64,000 nt of DNA, taken from assembly GCF_900176305.1 (NCBI RefSeq), contig NZ_FWXH01000003.1:434001-498000 (forward strand). Direction: 5' to 3'. Position 1 is the stretch's first letter. Each line of letters begins with the position of its first letter. The position numbers and the translations under genes were made by a program. Positions 7,574-15,044 of this stretch are shown piece after piece. The notes beneath the pieces are model-generated. The model saw only the letters and a list, made by a program, of their open reading frames with translations. It did not search any database and was not told the origin of the DNA. This DNA comes from Clostridium acidisoli DSM 12555. Its GTDB lineage: Bacteria; Bacillota; Clostridia; Clostridiales; Clostridiaceae.

Positions 7574-9341
7574 AGAAAAAATTGAAAAATTAAGACAATT
7601 AATGAAAGAAAATAAAATGGACGCCTACATAATTCCTAGCTTTGATGCACATCAAAGTGAATATGTTGCAGAACACTGGAAATGTAGACAATGGATATCA
7701 GGTTTTACAGGATCAGCAGGTACTGTAGTTATTACATTAGATGATGCAGGTTTATGGACTGATGGAAGATATTATCTTCAAGCAGAAAAGCAGCTTGAAG
7801 ATTCAGGAATTAGATTGTTTAGAATGGTAGATCCAGGAGTACCTTCTTACACTGAATGGCTTAAAGATGTTCTTTTAAAAGGAAACATCGTAGGATTTGA
7901 TGGAAATGTTTTTTCAGTAGAGATGGTTAAAAACATGGAAGAAGTTTTTGAAACAAAAGGAATAGCACTAAAGATAAACCAGGATTTGATTAATGAATTA
8001 TGGAAAGATAGACCAGACATACCTAAAGATTTAATCTGGGTACATGATATTAGATATGCAGGAAAATCTAGGGCAGCAAAAATAAATGAAGTAAGGGAAG
8101 AAATGAAAAATAAAGGTGCGAATTACTATTTATTATCTTCCCTGGATGACATAGCATGGCTTTTAAATATAAGAGGCTTGGATGTTCAAAATAATCCAGT
8201 GGTAACATCTAACGTAATAATAGCAGAAGACAAATGTTATTTGTTTATTGATGCTTCAAAGGTTCCTAAGGATGTTAAATTTGAACTAGAAGTTGAAGGG
8301 ATTGAGCTAAAAGAGTATAGTTCAATACAACAATTTTTAAGCGGACTCACAAATAAAGACGGAATTATGTTTGATACTACTAAAACAAATGTGTGCTTAT
8401 ATAATGCAATAAACATAGATACAAAAAAAATAGAAGAAGCAAACATCACTACTAAATTAAAAGCTATTAAGAATAAAACTGAGATAGAAAACTTGAAACG
8501 CTGCGAAATAAATGATGGAGTGGCTATGGTTAAATTTATAAAATGGCTAAAAACTTCAGTAGCTGAAGAAGAAATTACAGAAATTTCTGCAGAAAAGAAA
8601 TTAGAAGACTTTAGAAGGCAGCAAGAATTATTTGTTGAACCAAGTTTTGATACAATAGCAGGATACAAAGACCATGCTGCTATGATGCATTATAAAGCAA
8701 ATAAAGAAACTCAGTACACGCTAAGAAATGAAGGGGCTTTTTTAGTCGATTCAGGTGGACAATATTTAAATGGAACAACGGATACAACAAGAACCATAGT
8801 GCTTGGAACACTCACCGAAGAAGAAAAATTTGATTTTACCTTGGTACTAAAAGCAAATATTGCATTAAGTGAAGCTAAATTTTTACATGGAGCAACAGGA
8901 TCAAATTTAGATGTATTAGCAAGACAACCCATTTGGAAATATGGCATGGATTATAAATGTGGTACAGGCCATGGAGTAGGATTTTTATTAAATGTTCACG
9001 AAGGACCTCAAAATTTTAGTAAGATACCTAATAACGTACAGTTAGAAAAAGGAATGGTTATAACTAATGAACCTGGAATATACAAAGAAGGAAAACATGG
9101 CATTAGAACTGAAAACATGATGCTTGTAGTTGAAGATGAAAAAACGGAATTTGGCCAATTTATGAAATTTGAGCCAGTCACATTCTGTCCTATAGATTTA
9201 GCTGGAATAAATAAAGATATGTTAACTGAAAGCGAAAAACAATGGCTAAATAGTTATCACAAAGAGGTATATGTGAAACTTGCTCCTTATCTAAATGAGG
9301 AAGAAAAAGTTTGGTTACAGGAAGAAACAAAAACAATATAA
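7563..9341 (+). CDS. Aminopeptidase P (Xaa-Pro aminopeptidase, M24B)
   Basis: A 592-residue three-domain aminopeptidase P, the long form related to the eukaryotic cytosolic enzyme. It removes an N-terminal residue preceding proline. Two creatinase-like N-terminal domains (residues 1-310) are followed by the pita-bread domain. The dimetal ligands are in FLVDSGGQY, TTDTTRT, the histidine of GHGVGF, NEPGIY and RTENMM. The ATG at 7563 has GGAGG about 10 bases upstream, inside the end of the EutH-like gene, so the two are translationally coupled. With the regulator and permease it suggests uptake or recycling of proline-containing peptides. Confidence 0.93.
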   Translation: MKVKEKIEKLRQLMKENKMDAYIIPSFDAHQSEYVAEHWKCRQWISGFTGSAGTVVITLDDAGLWTDGRYYLQAEKQLEDSGIRLFRMVDPGVPSYTEWLKDVLLKGNIVGFDGNVFSVEMVKNMEEVFETKGIALKINQDLINELWKDRPDIPKDLIWVHDIRYAGKSRAAKINEVREEMKNKGANYYLLSSLDDIAWLLNIRGLDVQNNPVVTSNVIIAEDKCYLFIDASKVPKDVKFELEVEGIELKEYSSIQQFLSGLTNKDGIMFDTTKTNVCLYNAINIDTKKIEEANITTKLKAIKNKTEIENLKRCEINDGVAMVKFIKWLKTSVAEEEITEISAEKKLEDFRRQQELFVEPSFDTIAGYKDHAAMMHYKANKETQYTLRNEGAFLVDSGGQYLNGTTDTTRTIVLGTLTEEEKFDFTLVLKANIALSEAKFLHGATGSNLDVLARQPIWKYGMDYKCGTGHGVGFLLNVHEGPQNFSKIPNNVQLEKGMVITNEPGIYKEGKHGIRTENMMLVVEDEKTEFGQFMKFEPVTFCPIDLAGINKDMLTESEKQWLNSYHKEVYVKLAPYLNEEEKVWLQEETKTI

Positions 9342-9356
9342 AAAAATTACAATTTG

Positions 9357-9394
9357 TGGTTTATAGGTGGATGTTTTAATGCACCTATAAACCA
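9357..9394. terminator. Hairpin after the aminopeptidase gene
   Basis: A 13-bp perfect stem (TGGTTTATAGGTG / CACCTATAAACCA) lies between convergent genes. The T tail is better on the minus strand than on the plus strand, so termination strength is uncertain. Confidence 0.6.
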
Positions 9395-9421
9395 TAGTAT
9401 TAAGAAAACTAGAAAAGAATT

Positions 9422-9997
9422 TTATACGGTTAACTTATTCAATATCCAAGTCATGTTTTCTCCAATGGATTTCATGTTTTCCATACCTTCAACATCATTT
9501 GTTACTTCACCAATTTCTTTTCCGTATACCATGTTCCAATAGCTTGCACCAACTAGGTACATTTGAGTACAATGTAAGAAATAATTCATAGTATCAAAGG
9601 CACGTGTAGCTGCTCCTCTACGAACTGCTACTACAGAAGTGCCAATTTTATGCTTTATAAGGTCACCGTTGGCACCTGAAACCATACCAATTCTTTCAAG
9701 CAATGCTTTCATATTTGATGTTACATCAGCAAAGTATACTGGAGAACCTAAAATAATACCATCAGCTTCAGACATTTTTTTTATGCATTCATTTACAATA
9801 TCATTTTTAAAAACACACTTGTTGTCTTTATTTTTAAAACATCCGCCACAACCTATGCATCCTTGGATATTTTCACCAGATAATTGAATTAATTCAGTTT
9901 CTATTCCATTGTTATTTAGCTCTTTAAATATTTGATTTATAATAATAGAAGTGTTTCCATCCTTTCGAGCGCTACCATTGATACCTATAACTTTCAT
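9422..9997 (-). CDS. Flavodoxin-fold NAD(P)H-dependent reductase, iron-sulfur flavoprotein-like
   Basis: A 191-residue protein of the NADPH-dependent FMN reductase superfamily. The phosphate-binding loop GSARKDGNTS is at residues 8-17 and the flavin loop GSPVYFADVTSNMKALLER near 84. A cysteine cluster (GCIGCGGC, then a fourth Cys after KNKDNK, residues about 46-60) is like that which holds an iron-sulfur cluster in clostridial and archaeal iron-sulfur flavoproteins. Electron transfer or reduction of quinones or nitro compounds is likely; the physiological substrate is unknown. It is divergent from a LysR regulator that probably controls it. Confidence 0.85.
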   Translation of the reverse strand: MKVIGINGSARKDGNTSIIINQIFKELNNNGIETELIQLSGENIQGCIGCGGCFKNKDNKCVFKNDIVNECIKKMSEADGIILGSPVYFADVTSNMKALLERIGMVSGANGDLIKHKIGTSVVAVRRGAATRAFDTMNYFLHCTQMYLVGASYWNMVYGKEIGEVTNDVEGMENMKSIGENMTWILNKLTV

Positions 9998-10184
9998 TTA
10001 TATACTCCTCCTAAATTTCTAATTTGATTTAATAAATAATTGTTTTTGTTTTAAATCACTATTTTTTCTGATAAAATAAGCTTATATGCTGTACAACATG
10101 TTTTTATTATATTGCATATGTCTTTATTTGAATAATATAAATAAAATATATACGATATAACTATAAGTTATATGGAGGATTAAA

Positions 10185-11033
10185 ATGATTAGTATTGATC
10201 AAATGAAATATTTCACGTCAATAGTTGAATATGGGAGTTTAAATAAAGCTGCACAACACTTATATGTTTCTCAACCAGCATTAACAAAACAATTAGCATT
10301 ACTAGAAAAATCTTTAAAATGTTCATTACTGTTAAGAACACCTACTGGAATAAAATTGACACCATCAGGAAGATATTTCTATGAACGTTCTGGTGCAATT
10401 ATAAAAATGCTAGAGGAAACTATAAATGAAATTGAGTCTTTTGGTGAAGGCAATAGCATTAGAATTGGCGGTTTACAAAATTTAATAACATATTTTTTAC
10501 CTAAATATGTAGATAAGTTTAAAAAAATGCAGTATGAAGTTTTTATTGAGGCGATGGATACAAATGCACAATTAGTTGATAGTTTAGAAAATGATTTTTT
10601 TAATTTGGTTTTTATATCGGATGCATTACAAAAACCAGAGCTTGTTACAATTCCATTACTCGTTGAGCCTTTTTACGTAGTTATGAAAAGTTCAAATAAG
10701 TTATCTGAAATGAAAGATATTGACTTTGTTACTGTTGCTAAAGAAAAATTAATTTTATACAAAGATCCATGTCCAATAAGAGCTAAAATTCGTCAACACT
10801 GCAGTTTTATGAACGTTACACCAAATATTATACTTGAACTTGAGCTAACTGAATCACTTATCAATTATGTTGAACAAGATTTTGGCATTACAATTCTTCC
10901 TAAGATGGTAATTGATACTATTAATAATCCAGCAATAATAGCTCTTGAAATTAAAAAATTTCCAATTCATAGAGTCATTTCTGCTGTATTAAAAAAAGAA
11001 TATACACATTCCTATTTATCACTTTTATCTTAA
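10185..11033 (+). CDS. LysR-family transcriptional regulator
   Basis: A 282-residue regulator. The N-terminal winged helix-turn-helix is textbook (MKYFTSIVEYGSLNKAAQHL then VSQPALTKQLALLEKSL), and the rest is a periplasmic-binding-protein-like effector domain. The ATG follows TATGGAGG. It is divergent from the flavoprotein gene, with a 187-bp AT-rich spacer that must hold both promoters; this arrangement is standard for LysR control of the neighbour. The inducer cannot be predicted. Confidence 0.92.
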   Translation: MISIDQMKYFTSIVEYGSLNKAAQHLYVSQPALTKQLALLEKSLKCSLLLRTPTGIKLTPSGRYFYERSGAIIKMLEETINEIESFGEGNSIRIGGLQNLITYFLPKYVDKFKKMQYEVFIEAMDTNAQLVDSLENDFFNLVFISDALQKPELVTIPLLVEPFYVVMKSSNKLSEMKDIDFVTVAKEKLILYKDPCPIRAKIRQHCSFMNVTPNIILELELTESLINYVEQDFGITILPKMVIDTINNPAIIALEIKKFPIHRVISAVLKKEYTHSYLSLLS

Positions 11034-11112
11034 ATTGTATATATTGAATTGATATGAGGGATTATAAATGATATAATAAATATATATTTTTTATATGTAA
11101 AGGGAGATTTTT

Positions 11113-11136
11113 ATGAGTGAGGTTGTTCTTAACTAA
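11113..11136 (+). CDS. Seven-residue leader peptide (MSEVVLN)
   Basis: ATG AGT GAG GTT GTT CTT AAC TAA, with AGGGAG six bases upstream of the ATG. Its last codons form the left arm of the leader stem, so a ribosome paused here would open that stem. It is too short to be functional as a protein and is best read as a regulatory ORF. Confidence 0.5.
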   Translation: MSEVVLN

Positions 11137-11270
11137 GCAATTAAATATGTAAGTCTTTGAAAATCTAAGAAAGCCTGCATTAACGTAGGTTATTTTGTGA
11201 TTGAAATTTAAGGACTTATTACTTAGATAAGAACACGGATAAACAATCCTTTTCATTAACAAGATGATAG

Positions 11271-11295
11271 CCGTGCAAATGCACGGTATTTTTTT
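11271..11295 (+). terminator. First attenuator terminator
   Basis: CCGTGC and GCACGG pair across an AAAT loop, followed by TATTTTTTT. It sits directly after the leader stem. Confidence 0.75.
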
Positions 11296-11351
11296 ACCTA
11301 AAAATACTATGTAGTAATTACATGGTGATTTTAGGCATATTGATTGGATTT

Positions 11352-11396
11352 AAAGCTATAAGTGAAACTGTGTTCACTTATAGCTTTTTATTTTTT
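11352..11396 (+). terminator. Second attenuator terminator
   Basis: A 15-bp perfect stem (arms 11352-11366 and 11372-11386, loop CTGTG) is followed by TTATTTTTT. It lies 110 bases before the ATPase gene and would block it unless bypassed. A weaker hairpin (CCTAAAAATACTATG / CATGGTGATTTTAGG) lies just before it. Confidence 0.85.
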
Positions 11397-11437
11397 GTGA
11401 TTATACATGTAAGACTAAAAAATTAGGAGGAATGAGG

Positions 11438-11485
11438 ATGTCTATTGTGTTACAGGTAGCAATTAAATTTATAAAAAAACAATAA
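11438..11485 (+). CDS. Second leader ORF, 15 residues
   Basis: A short frame encoding MSIVLQVAIKFIKKQ with an excellent ribosome site (TAGGAGGAATGAGG). It ends 21 bases before the TTG start of the ATPase gene. The position suggests translational coupling or a second leader peptide rather than a free protein. It is hydrophobic then basic, which could also suit a tiny membrane peptide. Confidence 0.45.
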   Translation: MSIVLQVAIKFIKKQ

Positions 11486-11506
11486 GTGTAGATGGAGGAA
11501 TTAGAA

Positions 11507-13411
11507 TTGAATGATAAAACTGTTGAATTATTAGAATATGACAAAATAAAAAATATATTAAAAAGTTATGCTATATCGGACTCAGGCAAGGAAAGAATTG
11601 AAAAACTAGAACCATATGTTGATATTAAACTTATTGAAAGATATATGAATGAAACTACGGAAGCAAGAAATATAGTTAATATAACTTCAAGTATTCCAAT
11701 CCACAGCTTAAATGGAATTAAGAAGGTAGAACAAAAGATTAATAAAGGTTCTGTACTATTGCCAGAGGATTTAGATATTATTGCAATACTTTTAAAGGAT
11801 ACTAAAAAATTAAAGACGTTTATGAAGGATAAAGAAAGTGTTGCGCCTACAATAAGTAACTATGCACAATCCATTAATGAACTCAATGATTTAAGAGATG
11901 AAATTGAAAGATGTATTGAATTTGGGAGGGTTTCGGATAGAGCTAGTTCAAAGCTTTTTAAGATAAGAAAAAAGATAGGGGTTTTAGAAGAAAAAACCAA
12001 ACACAAACTTGATAATATGCTAAAAAGTGAAAAATATAAAGACTATATTCAAGATGCTATTGTCAGTCAGCGAAATGGAAGATATGTTATTCCTGTAAAA
12101 AGCGAATATAAAAAAAATATTAGTGGAGACGTACAAGATAAATCAAGTAGTGGGTCTACAACTTTTATTGAACCAGAAGAAGTTAAAAAATTACAGAATG
12201 AACTTAGCATATGTAGGATAGAAGAAGAGAAAGAAGTATATATAATATTATCCACGTTAACTAATATGGTTGAAAGTGTACATGTAGAATTAGCCATTAA
12301 TATTGAGGTAATGGTAGAATACGATTTTCTATTTGCAAAAGGAAAGTATAGCAAGGCTATAGATGGAAGAAGTGTGATTCTAAATGATAAAAAATATATA
12401 GATATTAAAAATGGAAAACATCCTCTTATTGGTAAAACAGCAGTCCCTTTGGATTTTTCAGTTGGGAAGAACTACAGGGCATTAATTATAACAGGCCCAA
12501 ATACAGGAGGAAAAACAGTAGCATTAAAAACTGTGGGACTTCTCACAATGATGGCACAATCGGGAATTCATATACCTGTTGGAGAAAATAGTGAAATTGG
12601 TGTTTTTGCAGATATATTAGTTGATATAGGAGATGGGCAGAGTATAGAGCAAAGCTTAAGCACATTTTCATCTCACATAAAAAATATAGTTAATATTTTA
12701 AATTGTGCAGATAAAAACACCTTAGTTATTATGGACGAGATTGGATCAGGAACAGATCCAGGAGAAGGTATGGGTATAGCAGTATCTGTCCTTGAGGAAA
12801 TCTATAATAAAGGTTCCGTAATATTATCTACAACACACTATAATGAAATAAAGGACTTTGCTAAAAATACTCCTGGCTTTATAAACGGATCCATGGGATT
12901 TGATATTGAGACGTTGAAACCACTTTATAAATTAAATATAGGGGAGGCCGGTGAAAGCAATGCGTTTTTGATTGCTTTAAGGCTTGGAATGGCTAACAGT
13001 ATTATTGAAAGGGCGCATGAAATAACTTATAAAGAAAAGAAGGATTATTCTAAATATAAATGGGAAGTAGAGGAAACAAACAAATCTAATAAGATTATAG
13101 ATTCACACCATAAGCAAATTGAAAAATTAAAAAAAGCTGAACAAAAAAATGCTATAGGAGAGAAACAAAAATTAAAACCTAAATTTAAGCTAGCTGATTG
13201 TGTTTATATAAGTTTTATGGATAGAACGGGCATAATATGCGAAACTGAAAATTCTAAAGGCGAATATGGTGTAATGGTAATGAAGAAAAAGCTTAAAATA
13301 AATAAAAAAAGACTTACTCTTTATATATCAAGTAATGAATTATATCCTGAAGATTATGATTTCGATATTATTTTTGAGACTAAAGAAAATAGGAAAAACA
13401 AACATCAGTAG
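11507..13411 (+). CDS. MutS2-like ATPase lacking the Smr domain
   Basis: A 634-residue MutS-family ATPase. MutS2 proteins bind stalled or collided ribosomes and split them; older work linked them to recombination. Present here are the lever/clamp helices (residues 1-290), Walker A GPNTGGKT (about 328-340) and Walker B LVIMDEIGSGTDPGEG (about 405-420), then a helical stretch and a KOW-like end (from about 556). Typical MutS2 is near 785 residues and ends in a Smr nuclease domain; that domain is absent. The TTG start at 11507 is chosen because GGAGGA lies 8 bases upstream; ATG 11492 would overlap that site. The attenuator leader suggests inducible expression. Confidence 0.85.
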   Translation: MNDKTVELLEYDKIKNILKSYAISDSGKERIEKLEPYVDIKLIERYMNETTEARNIVNITSSIPIHSLNGIKKVEQKINKGSVLLPEDLDIIAILLKDTKKLKTFMKDKESVAPTISNYAQSINELNDLRDEIERCIEFGRVSDRASSKLFKIRKKIGVLEEKTKHKLDNMLKSEKYKDYIQDAIVSQRNGRYVIPVKSEYKKNISGDVQDKSSSGSTTFIEPEEVKKLQNELSICRIEEEKEVYIILSTLTNMVESVHVELAINIEVMVEYDFLFAKGKYSKAIDGRSVILNDKKYIDIKNGKHPLIGKTAVPLDFSVGKNYRALIITGPNTGGKTVALKTVGLLTMMAQSGIHIPVGENSEIGVFADILVDIGDGQSIEQSLSTFSSHIKNIVNILNCADKNTLVIMDEIGSGTDPGEGMGIAVSVLEEIYNKGSVILSTTHYNEIKDFAKNTPGFINGSMGFDIETLKPLYKLNIGEAGESNAFLIALRLGMANSIIERAHEITYKEKKDYSKYKWEVEETNKSNKIIDSHHKQIEKLKKAEQKNAIGEKQKLKPKFKLADCVYISFMDRTGIICETENSKGEYGVMVMKKKLKINKKRLTLYISSNELYPEDYDFDIIFETKENRKNKHQ

Positions 13412-13417
13412 CTATAC

Positions 13418-13447
13418 AAAAAACGTTCAGAAATGAACGTTTTTTTG
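13418..13447 (+). terminator. Terminator of the MutS2-like gene
   Basis: AAAAAACGTTCA, a short loop, then TGAACGTTTTTTTG: a compact stem with a T run seven bases after the stop codon. Confidence 0.9.
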
Positions 13448-13514
13448 TTGTTTCTAGAAAATATACCAAATATTCCTCAAATTTGCTAATGTTTTTAGTG
13501 AAGGGAGGGATATT

Positions 13515-13682
13515 ATGACAACTTTGGATGAAATAATCGACAAGATTGAAGAACTAAGACAATTGATGCATCAGTTAATGAATAAAAAACCGTTATTAAC
13601 TGATCCAGATTTAGTAGCGTTAAGTCAAAAATTAGACAAGCTATTAAATGAATACAATGATTTAATAAGTAGAAAAATTTAA
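13515..13682 (+). CDS. Spo0E-like aspartyl-phosphate phosphatase
   Basis: A 55-residue helical protein with the Spo0E family pattern: a first helix IEELRQLMHQLMNKK and a second helix with the signature SQKLDKLLNEYNDLI. In Bacillus such proteins dephosphorylate Spo0A~P and delay sporulation; clostridial members are thought to act on Spo0A as well. The ribosome site AGGGAGGG lies 7 bases before the ATG. It stands alone between two terminators and is monocistronic. Confidence 0.85.
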   Translation: MTTLDEIIDKIEELRQLMHQLMNKKPLLTDPDLVALSQKLDKLLNEYNDLISRKI

Positions 13683-13699
13683 TTCATTGTATTAATCAA

Positions 13700-13729
13700 A
13701 AGAGGACATCCATAAAAGGGTGTCCTTTG
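13700..13729 (+). terminator. Terminator of the Spo0E-like gene
   Basis: AGGACATCC and GGGTGTCCT pair across a short loop, then a T-rich tail. It lies between convergent small genes. Confidence 0.8.
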
Positions 13730-13741
13730 TGTTTGATTTTT

Positions 13742-13903
13742 TTATTTAGAGGGTTTGAATGTCTTGCAACAGGTGTCATCACTAGTGTGAGGAGAAGTAT
13801 TTTTCATTGGGTTAACCTCTAAAGAATTGGCATTGCAACAATTATCTTGCCAATAGTTACAACAATCAACACTGCATTTAACTTCCATTTTAGGTGAATT
13901 CAT
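13742..13903 (-). CDS. DUF1540 cysteine-rich small protein
   Basis: A 53-residue protein with seven cysteines in the DUF1540 arrangement: VKCSVDCCNYWQDNCCNA, then a CC pair near the end. Members are small clostridial/bacillar proteins, possibly metal-binding and spore-associated; function is not established. The start at 13903 (MNSPKMEVKC) is preferred because GAAGG lies 10 bases upstream; an ATG seven codons earlier has no ribosome site. It is convergent with the Spo0E-like gene. Confidence 0.8.
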   Translation of the reverse strand: MNSPKMEVKCSVDCCNYWQDNCCNANSLEVNPMKNTSPHTSDDTCCKTFKPSK

Positions 13904-13931
13904 AATAAGAAAACCTTCTTTCATATATTAA

Positions 13932-14059
13932 TTTATCCGATGACTAGCATCCGTAACAATCCCATCTTCTTCAAAGTGGGAGATAACGGCTGCTACGTAT
14001 CTTTGGATAGCGAGTTCTAAGTTTCAGATGGAAAAAACTCCACCTGAAACTTAGAACTC
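13932..14059. repeat. Hairpin repeat, copy A (possible IS200/IS605-type end)
   Basis: Two structures lie in this gene-free stretch: a stem around CCCATCTTCTTCAAAGTGGG (13961-13980) framed by CCGT and ACGG, and a perfect 16-bp stem (14012-14027 with 14044-14059). The first part recurs at 37470-37538. It resembles the subterminal hairpins left by IS200/IS605-type elements, but no transposase or TnpB gene is near. It could also be a small structured RNA. Origin is inferred; the repetition and pairing are directly visible. Confidence 0.6.
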
Positions 14060-14222
14060 TGTTTATGTTTTACATAGGTTAGTATGGCATATCAAAATAG
14101 ATATTATGCAAAAATAGTGTAGGACAAATATAAATAAGCTATTAGAATGTAAAAGAGGAATTATTATAAAAATATTGAATATATATAACTTGGTTTAGAT
14201 TTATATTTTTAGGAGGCGTTTT

Positions 14223-15020
14223 ATGGAAGGCAATGTAAAAAAAGAAAAACTAAATTTTTGGGATAAATTAATAGGAAGTGTAGAAGGGATAAAGCATTAT
14301 GAGTATATTTTAAAAGAAACCGGTGGAAAAGCAATAATATATTTGTTATTAATGTCGTTACTTGTAGGAGCAATTGCTTCCATAAGAAGTGCTGTAGATG
14401 TTAACAATGAAATATCAAAATTTATACAAGTATATAATAATAAATGTCCAAATTTTCAAATTAAAAATGGAGAATTAAGTGTTGAAGGTAATATGCCCAT
14501 GGTTTTATCAAAGGATAATAATAATTATGTTATAGTAGACACAACTAACCAAACAAATCCTGATATCTTAGATTCTTATAACCAAGGTATTTTAATATTA
14601 AAGGATAAAATTATTGAAAAAAAGAATGCAACACAAACTCAAGTTACAAATTTTAAATCCTTTAATGGTATAACTATTGATAAAAAGTTGATAAATGAAT
14701 ATTTACCCTTCATAAAAATTGTTATTCCATTTATTTTTATTGGAAGGATGCTCTGGTATTTTATTGGTGGACTTTTAAGTGCTCTATTTTTAGCATTATT
14801 TGCGCTAATAGTTAATGGTGGTTTTAAAACTAATTTAACATATGGAAAGTTGTATAGCCTAAGTATATATGCATTAACGACTCCATTTATAATTGATATG
14901 ATTTTTAAAATTTTCAATATTAATCATTTTAGTTATTATTGGCTAGTATATCACATTATAGCTTTTGCCTATGTTTGTTTTGCTTTGTACCGTTTAAAAA
15001 ATTCTAAAGAAAGAGGCTGA
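14223..15020 (+). CDS. DUF1189 membrane protein
   Basis: A 265-residue membrane protein. A cytoplasmic N-terminus (KLNFWDKLIGSVEGIKHYEYIL) leads to a first membrane helix (residues about 37-58), a soluble outer segment of about 110 residues, and then three or four helices (about 170-260). This layout and the FWDKLIGSV opening match DUF1189, a Firmicutes family found near cell-envelope and maltose-type genes with no proven function. The ATG follows AGGAGG. It is monocistronic, ending in a bidirectional terminator. Confidence 0.75.
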   Translation: MEGNVKKEKLNFWDKLIGSVEGIKHYEYILKETGGKAIIYLLLMSLLVGAIASIRSAVDVNNEISKFIQVYNNKCPNFQIKNGELSVEGNMPMVLSKDNNNYVIVDTTNQTNPDILDSYNQGILILKDKIIEKKNATQTQVTNFKSFNGITIDKKLINEYLPFIKIVIPFIFIGRMLWYFIGGLLSALFLALFALIVNGGFKTNLTYGKLYSLSIYALTTPFIIDMIFKIFNINHFSYYWLVYHIIAFAYVCFALYRLKNSKERG

Positions 15021-15036
15021 ATAAGCCTCTTTTATC
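15010..15036. terminator. Bidirectional terminator between DUF1189 and GH28 genes
   Basis: AAAGAGGCT, loop GAAT, AAGCCTCTTTT, lying across the DUF1189 stop codon. It serves convergent transcripts, including the end of the pectin operon. Confidence 0.88.
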
Positions 15037-15044
15037 TAAAATAT

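Larger units (their letters stand above)
11113..11396 (+). promoter_or_regulatory. Structured attenuator leader of the MutS2-like gene
   Basis: A long structured leader precedes the ATPase gene. A seven-codon ORF runs into the left arm of a long stem (GTTCTT 11125-11130 with AAGAAC 11229-11234, CTAAG 11133-11137 with CTTAG 11222-11226, and an inner pairing near 11151 and 11211). A terminator follows at 11271-11295. The bases CACGG at 11234-11238 repeat the terminator's 3' arm and could pair with CCGTG at 11271-11275 as an antiterminator. A second terminator lies at 11352-11396. The layout resembles leaders that sense stalled ribosomes; the mechanism is inferred. Confidence 0.6.

Noticed and set aside
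8237-8947. Minus-strand frames inside the aminopeptidase P gene
   Set aside because: Shadows of a full-length enzyme with all metal ligands; no start signals.
6452-9341. Ethanolamine utilisation (eut) operon
   Set aside because: Only an EutH-like permease is present; no ammonia lyase, microcompartment or regulator genes of the eut type are nearby.
11062-11262. 66-codon minus-strand frame over the leader of the MutS2-like gene
   Set aside because: It overlaps structured leader elements, has no ribosome site and no recognisable features.
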